Assembly: GCA_003427395.1 (NCBI GenBank)
Contig: BFEA01000281.1
Span: 1,416,409 to 1,444,885 of the forward strand
Length of the DNA: 28,477 nt
DNA from: Chara braunii
Lineage: Eukaryota; Streptophyta; Charophyceae; Charales; Characeae
Direction: 5' to 3'
A program made the translations under genes and the position numbers. Shown here piece by piece: positions 8,889-18,884 of this stretch. The notes beneath the pieces are model-generated. The model made no database searches, was not told the origin of the DNA, and saw only the letters and a program-made list of their open reading frames with translations. Within the stretch, counting starts at the first letter, position 1, and every line of letters starts with the position of its first letter.

Positions 8889-9461
8889 AGTAGAACAAGT
8901 GAGTGGACACAATTGCGTCACAATGACCGAGAGCACACACCCACTCCATGTGCAAGCATCTGAGCGTAGTCGTTTCTCCGGTCAAAGCCCAGTGAGGACC
9001 AGTCAAGTTTACAATGAAAAATTAAGCACACCGCCATCAATATCCCATCCCCCATAGCCTTCCCTCGCCTCCGCTCCACTTCCCTTGATACTACCGGCGT
9101 TCTGGCGAATTTCCCAAGAGCCTTTTTTGTTGGTGCTTGAGCTGACGTCGTTAGGGGCCAGGCACCTCCTTGGTAGAATATAGACGATGGTCAATAATAA
9201 ATACGATTGTCGTCGTCGAAAACTAGTATACGTTGATCCCTTTTCCCTTTTGTCCCTATTCACCTTTATTCCCCAGTCGCTAGTCCCTTCTATCCTGCTA
9301 GGTCAGGACTCGATACCTTTCCCAGTCCTTGCCTTGGTATCAACGAATCTCTTCAGGGTACTGGTAAAAAATTCACTCGGGTACCTTAGTAGTCGCAGTT
9401 CCATACTTAGCGTCAACAACGACATTTCTGCAAGTTCCACTGTCGTTGAACAGGCCCTGAT
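8889..9461 (-). mobile_element. Element A 3' non-coding end
   Basis: This is the 3' terminal part of minus-strand element A, downstream of its RT thumb. It matches 18885-19415 of copy B almost throughout, and both copies begin at the same word AGTAGAACAAGTGAGT on the plus strand, which marks the element's 3' boundary. Copy A carries about 70 bp absent from B (around 9402-9473) that contains a hairpin with arms GCCCTG and CAGGGC and an inverted repeat TCAACAACGACA/TGTCGTTGAA. Open frames here (8779-9057 in part, 9187-9513, 9263-9009) have no domain. Confidence 0.7.
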
Positions 9462-10947
9462 TCATGACAGGGCGCTATTAATTACCGCCTTTTTATGTCT
9501 TCTATCCCCGTAGGACTCGAAACTTTGCAGTGATCTGTAGCAGTACCCCTCCAACCACACATTCTTCTCGTTTTTGGCCTTGTACCTGATCTCCACTCGA
9601 CTCAGAGATGGGAAGACCCTCAATTCGTATCCCAAAAAGGTCCAGGTCCCTTCACCCAAATCAGTTTTGACCAGCTGCAGGTTCGAGTCATAAATGACTC
9701 CCAGTCTCCCCAAGATCCCTTCCGCCCTTCTCACCCCTTGTTTAGAGTTCCCTTCCTACATAAAATTGACAAGTCATCCACTAATCTAATGCCTTTCACC
9801 AGATTTCGATTCCTCGCCAAGGTCTCAAAAAAACATGCTTTGTTAAAAATGCATAGCAGGCATGCCAAAGGGGGGCTACTCCGTTTCCCCATCGGTACCC
9901 CCATCGTTTGCTTCAAGATCCTTCCTCCAGCGACCAGGTACGTGTAATCCAATTCGAACTTCACAAACTTCTCAATTTCATCCAAACTGATGAACACCCA
10001 TTCATCATTTTGTTGTTTAACGATGACACCCTTTTCCCCCTCTTCTTCACACACACTCCATCTCTCTCTTTCTTCATCATCATCCTAACCAACCATCTCA
10101 CTGCCTCCATAATAGATTTATGCGGCAACTCATTGAACATTTTCTTAATATCGAACGATAATCCTTTAATACATCCATTACCCCCCTTCGACTGCGCCCA
10201 TCTCTAAACCTTATCTAATCTCTCTTTGAGCTCACCCGTCGATCGCAAATTAAAGTGGTAAGTCGGAGATAGCAACAAGGAAAGGCCATTCAGAGTCCGG
10301 GTCATCCGTTTCCCAACGGTTTTTTAAGGCTCACAAAATGACGGAGTGATCGGTCTAAATTTTCACACATCCTTATTTTTAGGAACGATGTAGGCATTCC
10401 CAAACCTTCTCTTCCCCTCCCACCTTCCAATTGCTTCAAACCCCCCAAGACGGTATGACTCCTTTCATTCCACGAGAACCTCCTCTTCCTCCTTTGACAC
10501 TGCTTCAAAATTGGTCTTTCCCAAAAACATGTCCCGCATCCCATCAGTGTACACTTTTGGGCACAAAATCAGAGTTTCGGCCATTTTTTTGTCCAAAGGT
10601 ACCTGCACGAAGTTTATCAGCAATTTTTTATATACTTCTACACCAGCAACTACTCTCTCTTCCTTTGCTTTCAATTTTTGCCTACTTATTACTCCCATCA
10701 CCTCCCTCACAGTCACCCACTTCGGCGGTCCGTATTTCACAAAACCATTATTTATTTCCCTCATAACTCCCTTCATCAAATCCATCCCCATTCTTTTAAT
10801 ACAATCTTTTGCATTCAGCAAAGCCGAGGGTGCGTCGTTAACTGAGCTAAGCTTACAAGTCACATGCCCTTCCGCTTTTGGAAGGTCTGAGTCTGCAAAG
10901 GGACAGACACCTACCACGTTTCGCGCCGCGGTTCTGTGGTTATGCAA
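9462..10947 (-). pseudogene. Element A Penelope-like reverse transcriptase with pre-RT domain (decayed)
   Basis: Reading the minus strand from 10947: MHNHRTAARNVVGVCPF and GHVTCKLSS (putative Cys/His zinc-binding pre-RT domain); NFVQVPLDKKMAETLILC with PKVYTDGMRD (RT0, about 10600-10525); AYIVPKNKDV, a stop, KFRPITPSFCEP (motif 2, about 10394-10327); LSFDIKKMFNELPHKSIMEA (palm motif A, catalytic Asp near 10152); LKQTMGVPMGKRSSPPLAC (motif B); KGIRLVDDLSIL (motif C with the DD pair, about 9790-9750); and WTFLGYELRVF plus VEIRYKAKNE (thumb). SFD-x4-F-x2-LPH and the RT0 DK are Penelope hallmarks. Several frameshifts and a TGA separate the parts, so it is not functional. The domain lies downstream of the GIY-YIG at 11904-11758, the permuted order. 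Confidence 0.78.
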
Positions 10948-11548
10948 TGTTTGATCGACAATCTGGTTTCACTTTCGTACTGTCCTCAAGCATCTGCATG
11001 ACCTTGCTTACACACTCAGGAAATTGTTCTTTAACCCTTTCTTTTACCAGATCCCTTACTTTACTCTTCATGACCTCTCTATTAAAAGTAGACCCAATCA
11101 CAATCTTTTTCCTAATCTCAATCCCGAATTTTTTCGAAATAACTTCATCCAGAATTTCCTTCACCTTCTTGTGGTTTTCCTTTTTGCTAAATGTCCGAGC
11201 CGTCTAAAAACATCATACCAATTCCTCCAGGGGCATCCTAAATAAGTTTTTAATAGTCCATGGTACCGTCAAAAGGCGAATCAGGACTTTCTTATCTTTC
11301 ATCAGTCCAAATTTCCCCTGGATCACCCTTAGTACCTGAAACGTTCCTCCCTGCTGGATTTCCTTTTTGCATTCTTTAAGTAGCTTCACCCTCCCTTCTG
11401 TTCGTAAGATCGACTCTCCAAACCTTCTCCGAGTCGCCGACCATTTCATAACCCACAAAGAGCCCTTTTCCGACACAAAATTCCTACACCCACTACGTAA
11501 CAGATTAACTAAGTCACAAAACTCCCGTCCCTCGGCCTGAAATTTCAT
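10948..11548 (-). pseudogene. Element A linker between GIY-YIG and RT
   Basis: Two minus-strand frames fill it. The first (11548-11213) reads FCDLVNLLRSGCRNFVSEKG and onward, basic and helical, with no domain I recognise. The second (11164-10940) reads KFGIEIRKKIVIGSTFNREV then PECVSKVMQML, which aligns with KFGFNTRQRHCISVSYDNG and PLAESVFICKKL of element P at 7970-8120. Conservation between two diverged copies indicates a real domain before the RT, of unknown function. The intervening frame change is decay. Confidence 0.55.
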
Positions 11549-11739
11549 AATCTTTGACGACCCCTGGTTCTTTTCCGTTTTCCTCGCTCTTCTTCCTTTG
11601 GTTCTTCTTCCTCCCTGCCTTCTTTTTCCTCCGACAATTCAAGCTCGGAGACCATCTTCCAATACACATTTCCTCGATCCTTACCAGTTCGTCTTTTTCG
11701 ACAAAAACAAGGGGCAGCGCAACGTACGACTTCCATCAA
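11545..11739 (-). pseudogene. Element A Lys/Glu-rich tail after GIY-YIG
   Basis: A 64-codon minus-strand frame ends in a highly charged run (EEKEGREEEEPKEEERGKRK). It sits where element P has its basic extension after the GIY-YIG core. No domain can be named. It may be the linker leading to the pre-RT region. Confidence 0.4.
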
Positions 11740-11757
11740 AATTTACTTAGCCATTTA

Positions 11758-11904
11758 TATTAACTTATTCCCTACACCCTTCTGACTCGGGTTCCTGACA
11801 TGCTTACGCCACCTGATCCGCAGTTCCCGTTCAGTCTTCCCTATGTAGAACTTACAACAGAAAGGATTAAGAACTATATACACACACAAACGTGCTTCCA
11901 ACTA
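11758..11904 (-). pseudogene. Element A GIY-YIG endonuclease core
   Basis: The frame between a TAG at 11904-11902 and a TAA at 11757-11755 reads RLCVYIVLNPFCCKFYIGKT and continues with ERELRIRWRKHVRNPSQKG. YIV/FYIG correspond to the two strands naming the family, and R-x3-R-W-R-x-H is the following helix. It aligns residue for residue over 29 positions with CVCVLLDAGSYASYIGQTSR and LHERWSEH of element P. No start codon lies in the frame, so it escapes simple ORF calling; it is an internal piece of a larger decayed protein. A catalytic C-terminal glutamate was not found in frame. Confidence 0.72.
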
Positions 11905-12322
11905 TCCTTGTTGATTATTTTGAAAACCCTCAATGACCAAATCACGAAACTTATCTGCAAATCCAATCCCTCCGCTAACTATTAAAAACAACAAGAGCAA
12001 CACACTGATGTTATCCACAATCTTTGCTACATTCTTGAACCGCCTATCCGCCCCTAGCTTACTCCGTAAATATTCTCATGCCCTACACTTGTTCAGCCCC
12101 CCCTACCCGTTCCCGTTCTCGCTCTGGTTCGGGTACAGTACCCGCATCCGCCGTCGGGGCCCTAACATTCGGGCCTGCTGGTGCACTTACCCTAAGCACT
12201 CGCACCCCTGTTCGAGGTGTGTAAGTTTTGGAGATGCTCTGCATGACGCGTAACTCTGCCAACTCTTCTACTGCCTCATCATTTTTTTCTCTCCAAACGA
12301 TCACTTCCTTCTTGCAAAGCAT
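11905..12322 (-). pseudogene. Element A charged linker and SAP-like segment
   Basis: The frame from 12322 (KKEVIVWREKNDEAVEELAE) ends at 12083 after a Pro/Arg/Glu-rich run. A second frame, about 12051-11905, reads ADRRFKNVAKIVDNISVLLL and then SGGIGFADKFRDLVIEGF just before a TAG. That last piece matches in spacing the SAP-like segment of element P (EAGVSYCGRPKAVDELI). It directly precedes the GIY-YIG core in both elements. Confidence 0.42.
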
Positions 12323-12547
12323 CTTGATCTATGGGCAGTGCTTCCTCGCAACGAACTTCACCATTGCAGCTTTATAGCTGGTTGTACTTCCAAAGTCCGT
12401 CGAGCAAGGTACTCCGCCCCAGGGATCAGTTATCAGCGTTGTGGACCTTTTGGGTCGTTCAACTGGTGAGGCCACCGGAAACACAGGTTGTTGCGTACAA
12501 CTCCCTCTTGCTGCTTTGGGGGGTGTCTCCGTCGGTGGGCTTCCCCG

Positions 12548-13449
12548 TTAAGGTTCACCATGCTCCTGTACTCTCTTCCTCCCTCTGAGGTTAAGGTCTC
12601 CCTCCAATTCGACCTCCCCATCTACTTCCTCATCCTCGTTAGGCCATTCCTCCCATTCGTCATCTTCCTCCTCCACCACCCTGTTCCCTTTCACCATGTC
12701 AACTATTTCTTCGTTGACCGCTTTTTTAAACTTATGTCTCAAAAACACTCTTTGTTCCCCGAACATCTTCTTAATACCCCACAACCGGTCAACTTCTTTC
12801 TTCTCCTCCTCTTGTTTTCTTTTTAATTCTGCGCGTTTCGCTTCTTCTTTCTCGATTTTCTCCTGAGCTTCGCATTTCCTCCGATCCTCCTCTTCCTTCT
12901 TCGCTGCTTTTTCCTCAATAGGTAATTTAAAGAATGACGCCATGACTCCAATTGATTCCTTCAACTCTTTGCTCAATTTCATCACTGGAGCTGCACTTGG
13001 CTCCATTCCTTGAGTCGTAATTTGGCCATCACCTCCCCCTACCATTCCATTTCCTACCCCTCCTCCTCCTCCTCCTTGAGTATAATTCCCACCTTGGTAG
13101 CTCCTGCCTTGAAAGTTCCCGCTTGGGAAATACCCATTCCTTTGCCGAGGCATCGGACACTCCCTTGAGTAATGCCCGAATTGATTACAACTATAACATC
13201 AGACTTGACTTCTAGGTCTTCCCCCACCATTGTTCCAGCCTCCCGACGGCCCATTATTCCCCATCCAGTGTTCCCTCCTCCACCGTAGCCGCCTCCGTTA
13301 TTTCCCCAACCTGACTGAGGTATCCCCCAATTTCCTCCTTCTCCCCCTCCATTCCATCCTTGTCCCCCGTTGCCTCCTTGCCCCCCATTCCATCCTTGCC
13401 CTCCTGACCCTTGATTACCTTTGTTATTCCCTTGCCCATTAGGATCCAT
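12548..13449 (-). pseudogene. Element A Gag-like Gly/Asn-rich, CCHC-knuckle, coiled-coil protein (decayed)
   Basis: The likely start is ATG at 13449-13447 (MDPNGQGNNKGNQGSGGQGW). A Gly/Asn/Trp-rich tract follows, with GGQGWNGG repeats. One base appears lost in the C-run at 13259-13262, after which the frame GNNGPSGGWNNGGGRPRSQV meets a TGA at 13201-13199 and continues into the knuckle CYSCNQFGHYSREC (13198-13157). The same frame then runs open to 12548: a Gly-rich spacer, then a long coiled coil (EEKAAKKEEEDRRKCEAQEK, EEAKRAELKRKQEEEKKEV) and an acidic stretch with EEEDDEWEEWPNEDEE. Layout and knuckle match element P at 4395-5157. The protein probably bound nucleic acid for the element. Only two lesions separate it from an open frame, so this copy is younger than P. 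Confidence 0.75.
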
Positions 13450-14338
13450 GGGAGATAAGTTCTTCAACGCCCTTTTCCTACAAGTTAGTCTTCCTTTTCT
13501 CCTCGCAACTACGCTGTCGGGGGGATTTTAAACGTCGGACACTGTCCGATTTATTTTGTTGAATTGAAGGACTAGATAAGATCGACGTTGCCGAAAGTTC
13601 ATTCAGACTAACCTATGATCGAGGAACTTGGACTTCTTTGGACTTAATTCGGACACTTGCATCGTCCGAAAGTAATGCCGGTAGTGGACAGTTTCTAGCG
13701 AGCCGCAGAGGGACGAAAACGTGGGAATGCTGAAAGCCTGAAACTAAACCTATTCTACCTAAAATAATGATCGCGCTGAGTATGCGGCTAAGTAGGCTAA
13801 AAAGAACGGTCGCAGTGAGTACGGGGTTGTGACGCAGGGGGAATAAGAGTTTTTAATTTTTTCATGGGCCGCGGGGGTTGATTTCGAGCCAGGGGGCCGA
13901 CAGGCCGATGCCGAGGCCTACTTGGTTGGGTGACCAATCAAGCCGTGGTCACGCGGCCAACCGACGGGATAGGGGTCAGCAAGCAAAGACCTGTTAGGCC
14001 TCAAGCAGGGGGAGGCCTGCTGGCTGTGGGTTGGCTTTTACACTGGGCATAGCCCCTCATATTGAAGGGCTGCTCCAATTGGGTATGAAATAGGAGTTAG
14101 CCCAGTAGGATATCATGCCAGATTCTCACCCAGCGGATACCAAGATCGAACCTGACGTGCCACTACTGGCTAGTTCCTTTTGATGGACCAGTCCAGTGAA
14201 ACGAAGAGCTTGGCTCGGTCGATTTCGACCGCGAGATCTTGAGATAAAGCGGTGGAGATCGGTCATGCGCCACGTGAAAGATGGCATGGCGCCTGCGCAA
14301 GGATGATACGCATAAATCGAGATTGGAGCAAATTTTTT
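13450..14338. other. Leader of element A and unassigned sequence
   Basis: The region lies upstream of the Gag-like start of element A (minus strand). It contains two short hairpins built on the same word, CGGACACTGTCCG (near 13538) and TTCGGAC/GTCCGAA (near 13649), and a stem GTGACC/GGTCAC near 13931-13953. No coding region is recognisable. Where the element's 5' end lies cannot be fixed. Confidence 0.45.
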
Positions 14339-14848
14339 GAGTCCGAGAGGACTCGAACTCAGGTCTGTATTTCAATAGCTCGTGGTTGAAAAGCCACGAG
14401 ATAGGACCTGTCCGTTGGCTTAAGCCAACGAGAAAAGTAAAAAAAAAAACAAAAAAAATAAAAACCTAAAATTAAAACGTGAAACGTCAGGTGACGCGAT
14501 TACAACTGACGGGGACTTAGAGTCCCCATGACAGGCTGCAAGCGCCCGTTTTAAACGGGCGACCGCCTTTTTTAAGGTAACTTTTTTTTTTTTCTTTAGA
14601 TTTTTTTTATTATATATTTGCTTAAAATTTTTCTTTTTAGTTTTTTTTTTTTCTTCTTCTTTAAGATGTTTTTTTTGTCGTTTGTGTGCTGTGTTGTTCC
14701 TGTTCGTTTGGATGAACGGTCCTTTCGTCAATGTGGTGTGGCTGTCCTCTTGGTACTTTCATCGACATGGTGAGCAAAATCGAACAAATATGTCCCTGAA
14801 ACAGGGACGTATACACTGATGCAACTATGTGTGTGTGTGTGTGTGTGC

Positions 14849-14896
<48 letters not shown>

Positions 14897-15735
14897 AAGA
14901 AAGAGAAAGAGAGAGGTCCTATCTGGCGGTGACCTCCAGCTACTTCCATCAGAGGGATAAGCAAAATCGAATGAATATTCGACCGGAATATGGAAATATA
15001 CACGGACACACAACTTCCTCCCCTCAATTGTTGTCAATAACATGCGCCCGTTCGTTTGGAGAAACGGGCAGCAGGTGCAGCATGAGGTAAGTTTTTTTTA
15101 TATTTAACTTTTTGTCTGTTATTGTTAGATTCCTTTTATATTTTTTTTAGATTTATCTGAATTTCATTTTTCTTCTAGATTCCCCCCCACCCCTTCATCG
15201 TGGTGCAGTTGCTACGCCCGTTTGCTTTGGGAAACGGGTTGCAGCAATCAACAGTGCGCCCGAACCTGGTGCTATTGGCGCCCAGGTACAGGCGCCTATC
15301 GTTCCTTTAGCGTTTCAGGGCTTGAAGCTAGACGTGTCGAAAAAGATACCACAAGGATAGTTGGCCGTGACAGCCAAGCGTTCATAGCCACTTTGCTTTT
15401 TTGTCCTTTGATGTTCTTTCCTTCACTAAAGGAGGAAGCCTGAACTCGACGCCTCTCCTGCGCTTGGTACAGGCGCGAAGGGGTGAAAGAAGACCTTGTG
15501 AGCTTGACTATAGTTCGACTCTGTGAAATGATTTAAGGGAGGCTGCTCGTTTAAAAAAAAAACGAGCTGCCCCTTACAGAGAAACGAGGGGGCAGAAAAA
15601 GAAAGAAAAAAAAAAGAAGAAGAAAAAAAGGTAACGACGATGTATGTGGCCTCGGTCATGGGATAGGTGTAGGGGGAAGAAGGTTCTAGGGGATGATGAG
15701 ACTGCGCCTGTTCGTTTTTTGAACAGGCTGCAGTC
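14339..15735. repeat. Array of strong hairpins in a degenerate ~500-bp repeat
   Basis: Perfect or near-perfect stems occur at 14339-14354, 14379-14400, 14413-14430 (18-bp palindrome CGTTGGCTTAAGCCAACG), 14511-14527, 14543-14561, 14792-14808, 15046-15069, 15217-15238, 15545-15567 and 15700-15735. Five of them (14543, 15046, 15217, 15545, 15706) share a GCCCGTT/AACGGGC-type stem with compensated changes; a weaker sixth lies at 14702-14716. Their centres are spaced alternately about 160 and 340 bp, giving a two-hairpin unit of about 500 bp, three times. T-rich or A-rich sequence lies between the hairpins of a pair. A (TG)n(GA)n tract (14827-14891) interrupts the first unit. Open frames here follow the microsatellite. 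Confidence 0.7.
14827..14891. repeat. (TG)n(GA)n microsatellite
   Basis: TG repeats (14827-14847) pass into GA repeats (about 14851-14891) and GAAA-type derivatives up to about 14914. Several Arg/Glu or Ser/Leu-rich frames here are artefacts of this tract. Confidence 0.95.
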
Positions 15736-16200
15736 TGGCTGGGTACAACCATTTCCAGGAGCATGTGGTCTGCGAGGAAGGCCAGACGCTTCCAGGAATG
15801 GATGACCTTGGTTCCCCTAGGGAAAAACCAAAGCTCCTAGCTCCTGGCCGTTGATTTAGATCGAGGGTTAGGGGCACCCACAAATTTTGCCTGGTTGTGG
15901 GCAAAGCAGCTGCCCACATGCCTTCGGCTAGCTATAAAAGTCAACTCCCCACCCAGCAGCCTCACATTTGTGGCAATGCTGCTGGGGCATTCTACTTGAA
16001 GTAGATGTTGGCTGCCTGGCTGTTGGTGTAGTGAGGGAGTGTTGGCGAAGTGTTGGAGGTCTGCAGGAGCACTTGGGGGAGAGACAGGCGACATCCATAA
16101 CCTAGTAGGTTGGGAGCTCACTGCCCCACCTTTGCATGGGTGCCGAGGCCGGTGGGCTGCGTCAGGGTCTGAACAGTGCAGCAAGCGACACCTATTTTAG
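15736..16200. other. Unassigned GC-richer stretch
   Basis: Minus-strand frames 15919-15686 and 16184-15837 are open but carry no recognisable domain and look compositional. No RNA gene or repeat can be supported. Confidence 0.45.
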
Positions 16201-16800
16201 TGGGGTTGTGCCGCCGGACTGCCACCGCGGCATCAAGACCTTTCTAAGGGAAGGTGCTGCCGAACTGCTGCGTGACATTAAGACCTTCCTAAGGGAAGAT
16301 GCTGCCGGATTTGTCATGTGGCGCCGATGTTTTTTTTTTTTTTGTGACTGTGGGGAAGTGCTGCTCAGCGGCGCAGCAACAACAGTGTATCCAGTGGGAT
16401 CATGTTGCCGAAATTGGCGGCGGCAGCGACACTGAGGTTGGAAAAATGTTGTCCGTTTAACGACAGCAAATTATTTATGTTGTGGGGCGGCGTATTGCTG
16501 GATTATTGGCATGGTGAGAACAATCATTTTTGTGGGGGAAATGTTGTCGGTTTTACCACGCGACGTCAACATTTTTTGTGTATAAAAAGATGTTGTCTGA
16601 TTGGCGGCACGCCGGCAACACACTTTGTAAAGGGCAGTGTTGCCGGGATTTTGCAGCTCAGAGGAACTATTATTTTGGTATGAGATCTGGCGGTAGTGCT
16701 GCACGACAGTCGTGGTACCGGTTTTAACGGCGCGGTGAGCGATAATTCAATTTTTTGTGGTGCGCAACGGTTATGGTGGATTCCAGTGCGGCCTAGAGGT
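16201..16800. repeat. Diverged tandem satellite with palindromic units
   Basis: A 45-bp direct repeat opens it: CATCAAGACCTTTCTAAGGG at 16231 and CATTAAGACCTTCCTAAGGG at 16276, each followed by TGCTGCCG. Further units recur loosely as TGTTGYCGG, a TTT/GGCGGC core, GCAACA and an ATTTTTTGTGG spacer, near 16401, 16446, 16540, 16590 and 16640. Within units TGTTGCCG and CGGCAACA face each other, so each can fold. Several frames across it have no domain. Confidence 0.5.
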
Positions 16801-17490
16801 TGGGCTAGCACTGGTGCTCGTTTCGGTCGTGCGGTAGTGGTGCGTGGACCGGCGGCATGAAGAGAGTGCGGAATGAGTGCACGTGGCAGTAACTATTGGG
16901 CTCGCGGTACATGCGGTTTTCAGCCAGGGCCACCTTTATTTTTTTTGCGGCGCTCAGTGCGAGCGATTTTGAGTTTCGCACCATCTGGTATTACGGGTGA
17001 TGGTGTGGACTGCATTTGGACCATCTGGGACCACTTTGGGACCAGGTGGGACTGGTTTTGAGATCGGGACGGACAAATTGGTGTGGCTATTGTAAGCGGG
17101 CATGGTAATTGGAGGAGGCGTGGACTCGCGGTTGGTTGGAAAGTATCTTTGGTTTGGTTAGGGAGTACTATTGGTGGTAAAGTATAGTTGGGACTTTGTT
17201 GGGATAGCCCGAGACGTTGAGACCGGTCTAAGCAGGGGTTAGTTTGGGACATTGGGACCACATAGAAACTCATTTGTGGGAACACCCTCCTGAAGGGATA
17301 TCTCGCTTGAGTTTTTTTAATGGCCCTATCTGCTTATTTGAGTACTTAAGAGAAGGTGTGGACCATTATTCAATTGGGAGGTTGAAACTGGTGAAGTTGT
17401 GGGCCATACGTTTTGAACTTATGCGACATTTATTTTTTTCTATCGGCATATTACTCGGCTTTCTTGAGTGAGTCGGACCAAACTTCACTC
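16801..17490. other. Unassigned; short GGGACCA-rich patch
   Basis: Around 17018-17060 the word GGGACCA/GGGACT recurs four times at short spacing, a small degenerate minisatellite. A minus-strand frame 17285-16920 crosses it without a domain. Nothing else is supported. Confidence 0.4.
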
Positions 17491-18884
17491 AAGGTCAGTT
17501 GATTGACTCAGATTCCTTTCACACCTGTGTGAACCCACACTTTGCTTGATCCTATTGTTTTGAATGTTCAAAAGAAAAGGTAGAGGAAAGTTGTACAAGT
17601 CATACATGTGAACGGAAAGGTCTGACTTGAGTATAGGATTGTATTGGTTTTCTCTTGAACTTGTTGTCTTTGCGTGTTGCGCAGGTAGGTAGAAGGGTGC
17701 TTGCAAAGGAGATTGATTATGCTTATTTGAGATGAAGAACATGATTGTCCTCTTTCTACCTTTCACATGCCTACTTGTCAATAGGACTTGTTGTTGTGAA
17801 GAAGATTGAGAGAGCGGCATGCAACACTTCAAGAAATGCACCTGATCAAAAATCATTCACAAAGTAGTCGGTCATTCAAGAAGATTAAAAACATATGAAG
17901 ATGGGATTGCGTGTCTCATTTTAGGTCGGAGGTCGTCTGGAATGAATTAACTTAAGTAACACGCCTCATCAAGTCAAAACTAAGGCAGCCGATTACCTTG
18001 TCGGCTGCATCAATATTTTTGTCGGTAGCCAACTCCTTGTTGGCGGTTATTTGATTGTTTTGTGGTGTTCGACCTGAGATGGTCAGATTGTATTTCGATC
18101 TTATGTTATTAGATGTATCTAATGATTATTTTTATCTTTTTAGTTGTCATTTCAGATTAAATATTTATTTTTATCGACTACGGTCGATTCTTTTTATATA
18201 ATGATATGTGATTGTTATAATTTTCTTTTGACGGTGCGTCTAAGGGACTAGGATTAAATTTGGGTTTCACGCTTGGCTGAGATCGTCCTAGTCGACCGAC
18301 GTTTGCTCCGCACCTAGGAGACCAGCGCCCTAGGAACGAACGACGCTCGGGTTCACTTGGCGTTAACCGAGCGTATCTATACAACAACGAACGAGCAAAC
18401 GCCCTCGACTGACATACCTCGGCAATTGCATTTAAAAGCTTTCGCATGTGGGTCAGTAGCTCGGTAGGGATACGCCCCTAAGGGTGATGACAGACTCTGA
18501 GGGAAGGCAAGTTTTGCCCCGCGGGAACCTATCCTGTCGTAGCAGACTGCAGGATGTATAGCTGGCGCACCCGATCAGAGCGGTGAACGGACGACGCGAC
18601 CTCGTCCGCCTTAGTGATTATCAGGGTTATTTTGTGTCGTTCTCAAGTTGTCTCTAATTTTGTTTTGGTTTAACTCTTGTGTGACATGTCCGGGAGGGTT
18701 CCCACACCTTGCAAAAAGGCGGGAGACGATGCGCTCGACAATGCGTCCTAGGTAGCAATCCCTTCCTGATGAGCTCACAGTCAACGGCATGATAGGAATC
18801 CAGTCGAAACAGCTCCGTAGCTCTCCTAGCTTCGCTATCATCACCGTCGAGTGACTCCCTCGGCAGTTTACAGCGTATTTGTTC
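17491..18884. other. Unassigned sequence upstream of copy B
   Basis: The stretch holds a hairpin with arms GCAGCCGA/TCGGCTGC (17985-18008) and a short AT-rich run near 18110-18210. Minus-strand frames 17856-17485, 18447-18178 and 18917-18654 give no recognisable domain. It lies between elements A and B and may be part of the same insertion or a further insert. Confidence 0.4.

Noticed and set aside
9731-10054. Bacterial retron or group II intron RT
   Set aside because: No intron RNA domains or maturase motif are visible; SFD-x4-F-x2-LPH, the DK RT0 segment and the linked GIY-YIG fit Penelope-like elements better.
13054-13467. 137-codon frame taken as one whole protein
   Set aside because: After the Gly-rich part it leaves the knuckle frame because of the lesion at 13259-13262; its last ~60 codons are out of frame.
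14339-14430. tRNA gene on the minus strand (B-box-like GAGTTCGAGTCC)
   Set aside because: The T-arm does not pair, the anticodon-like loop has eight bases, and the text is better explained by three adjacent simple hairpins.
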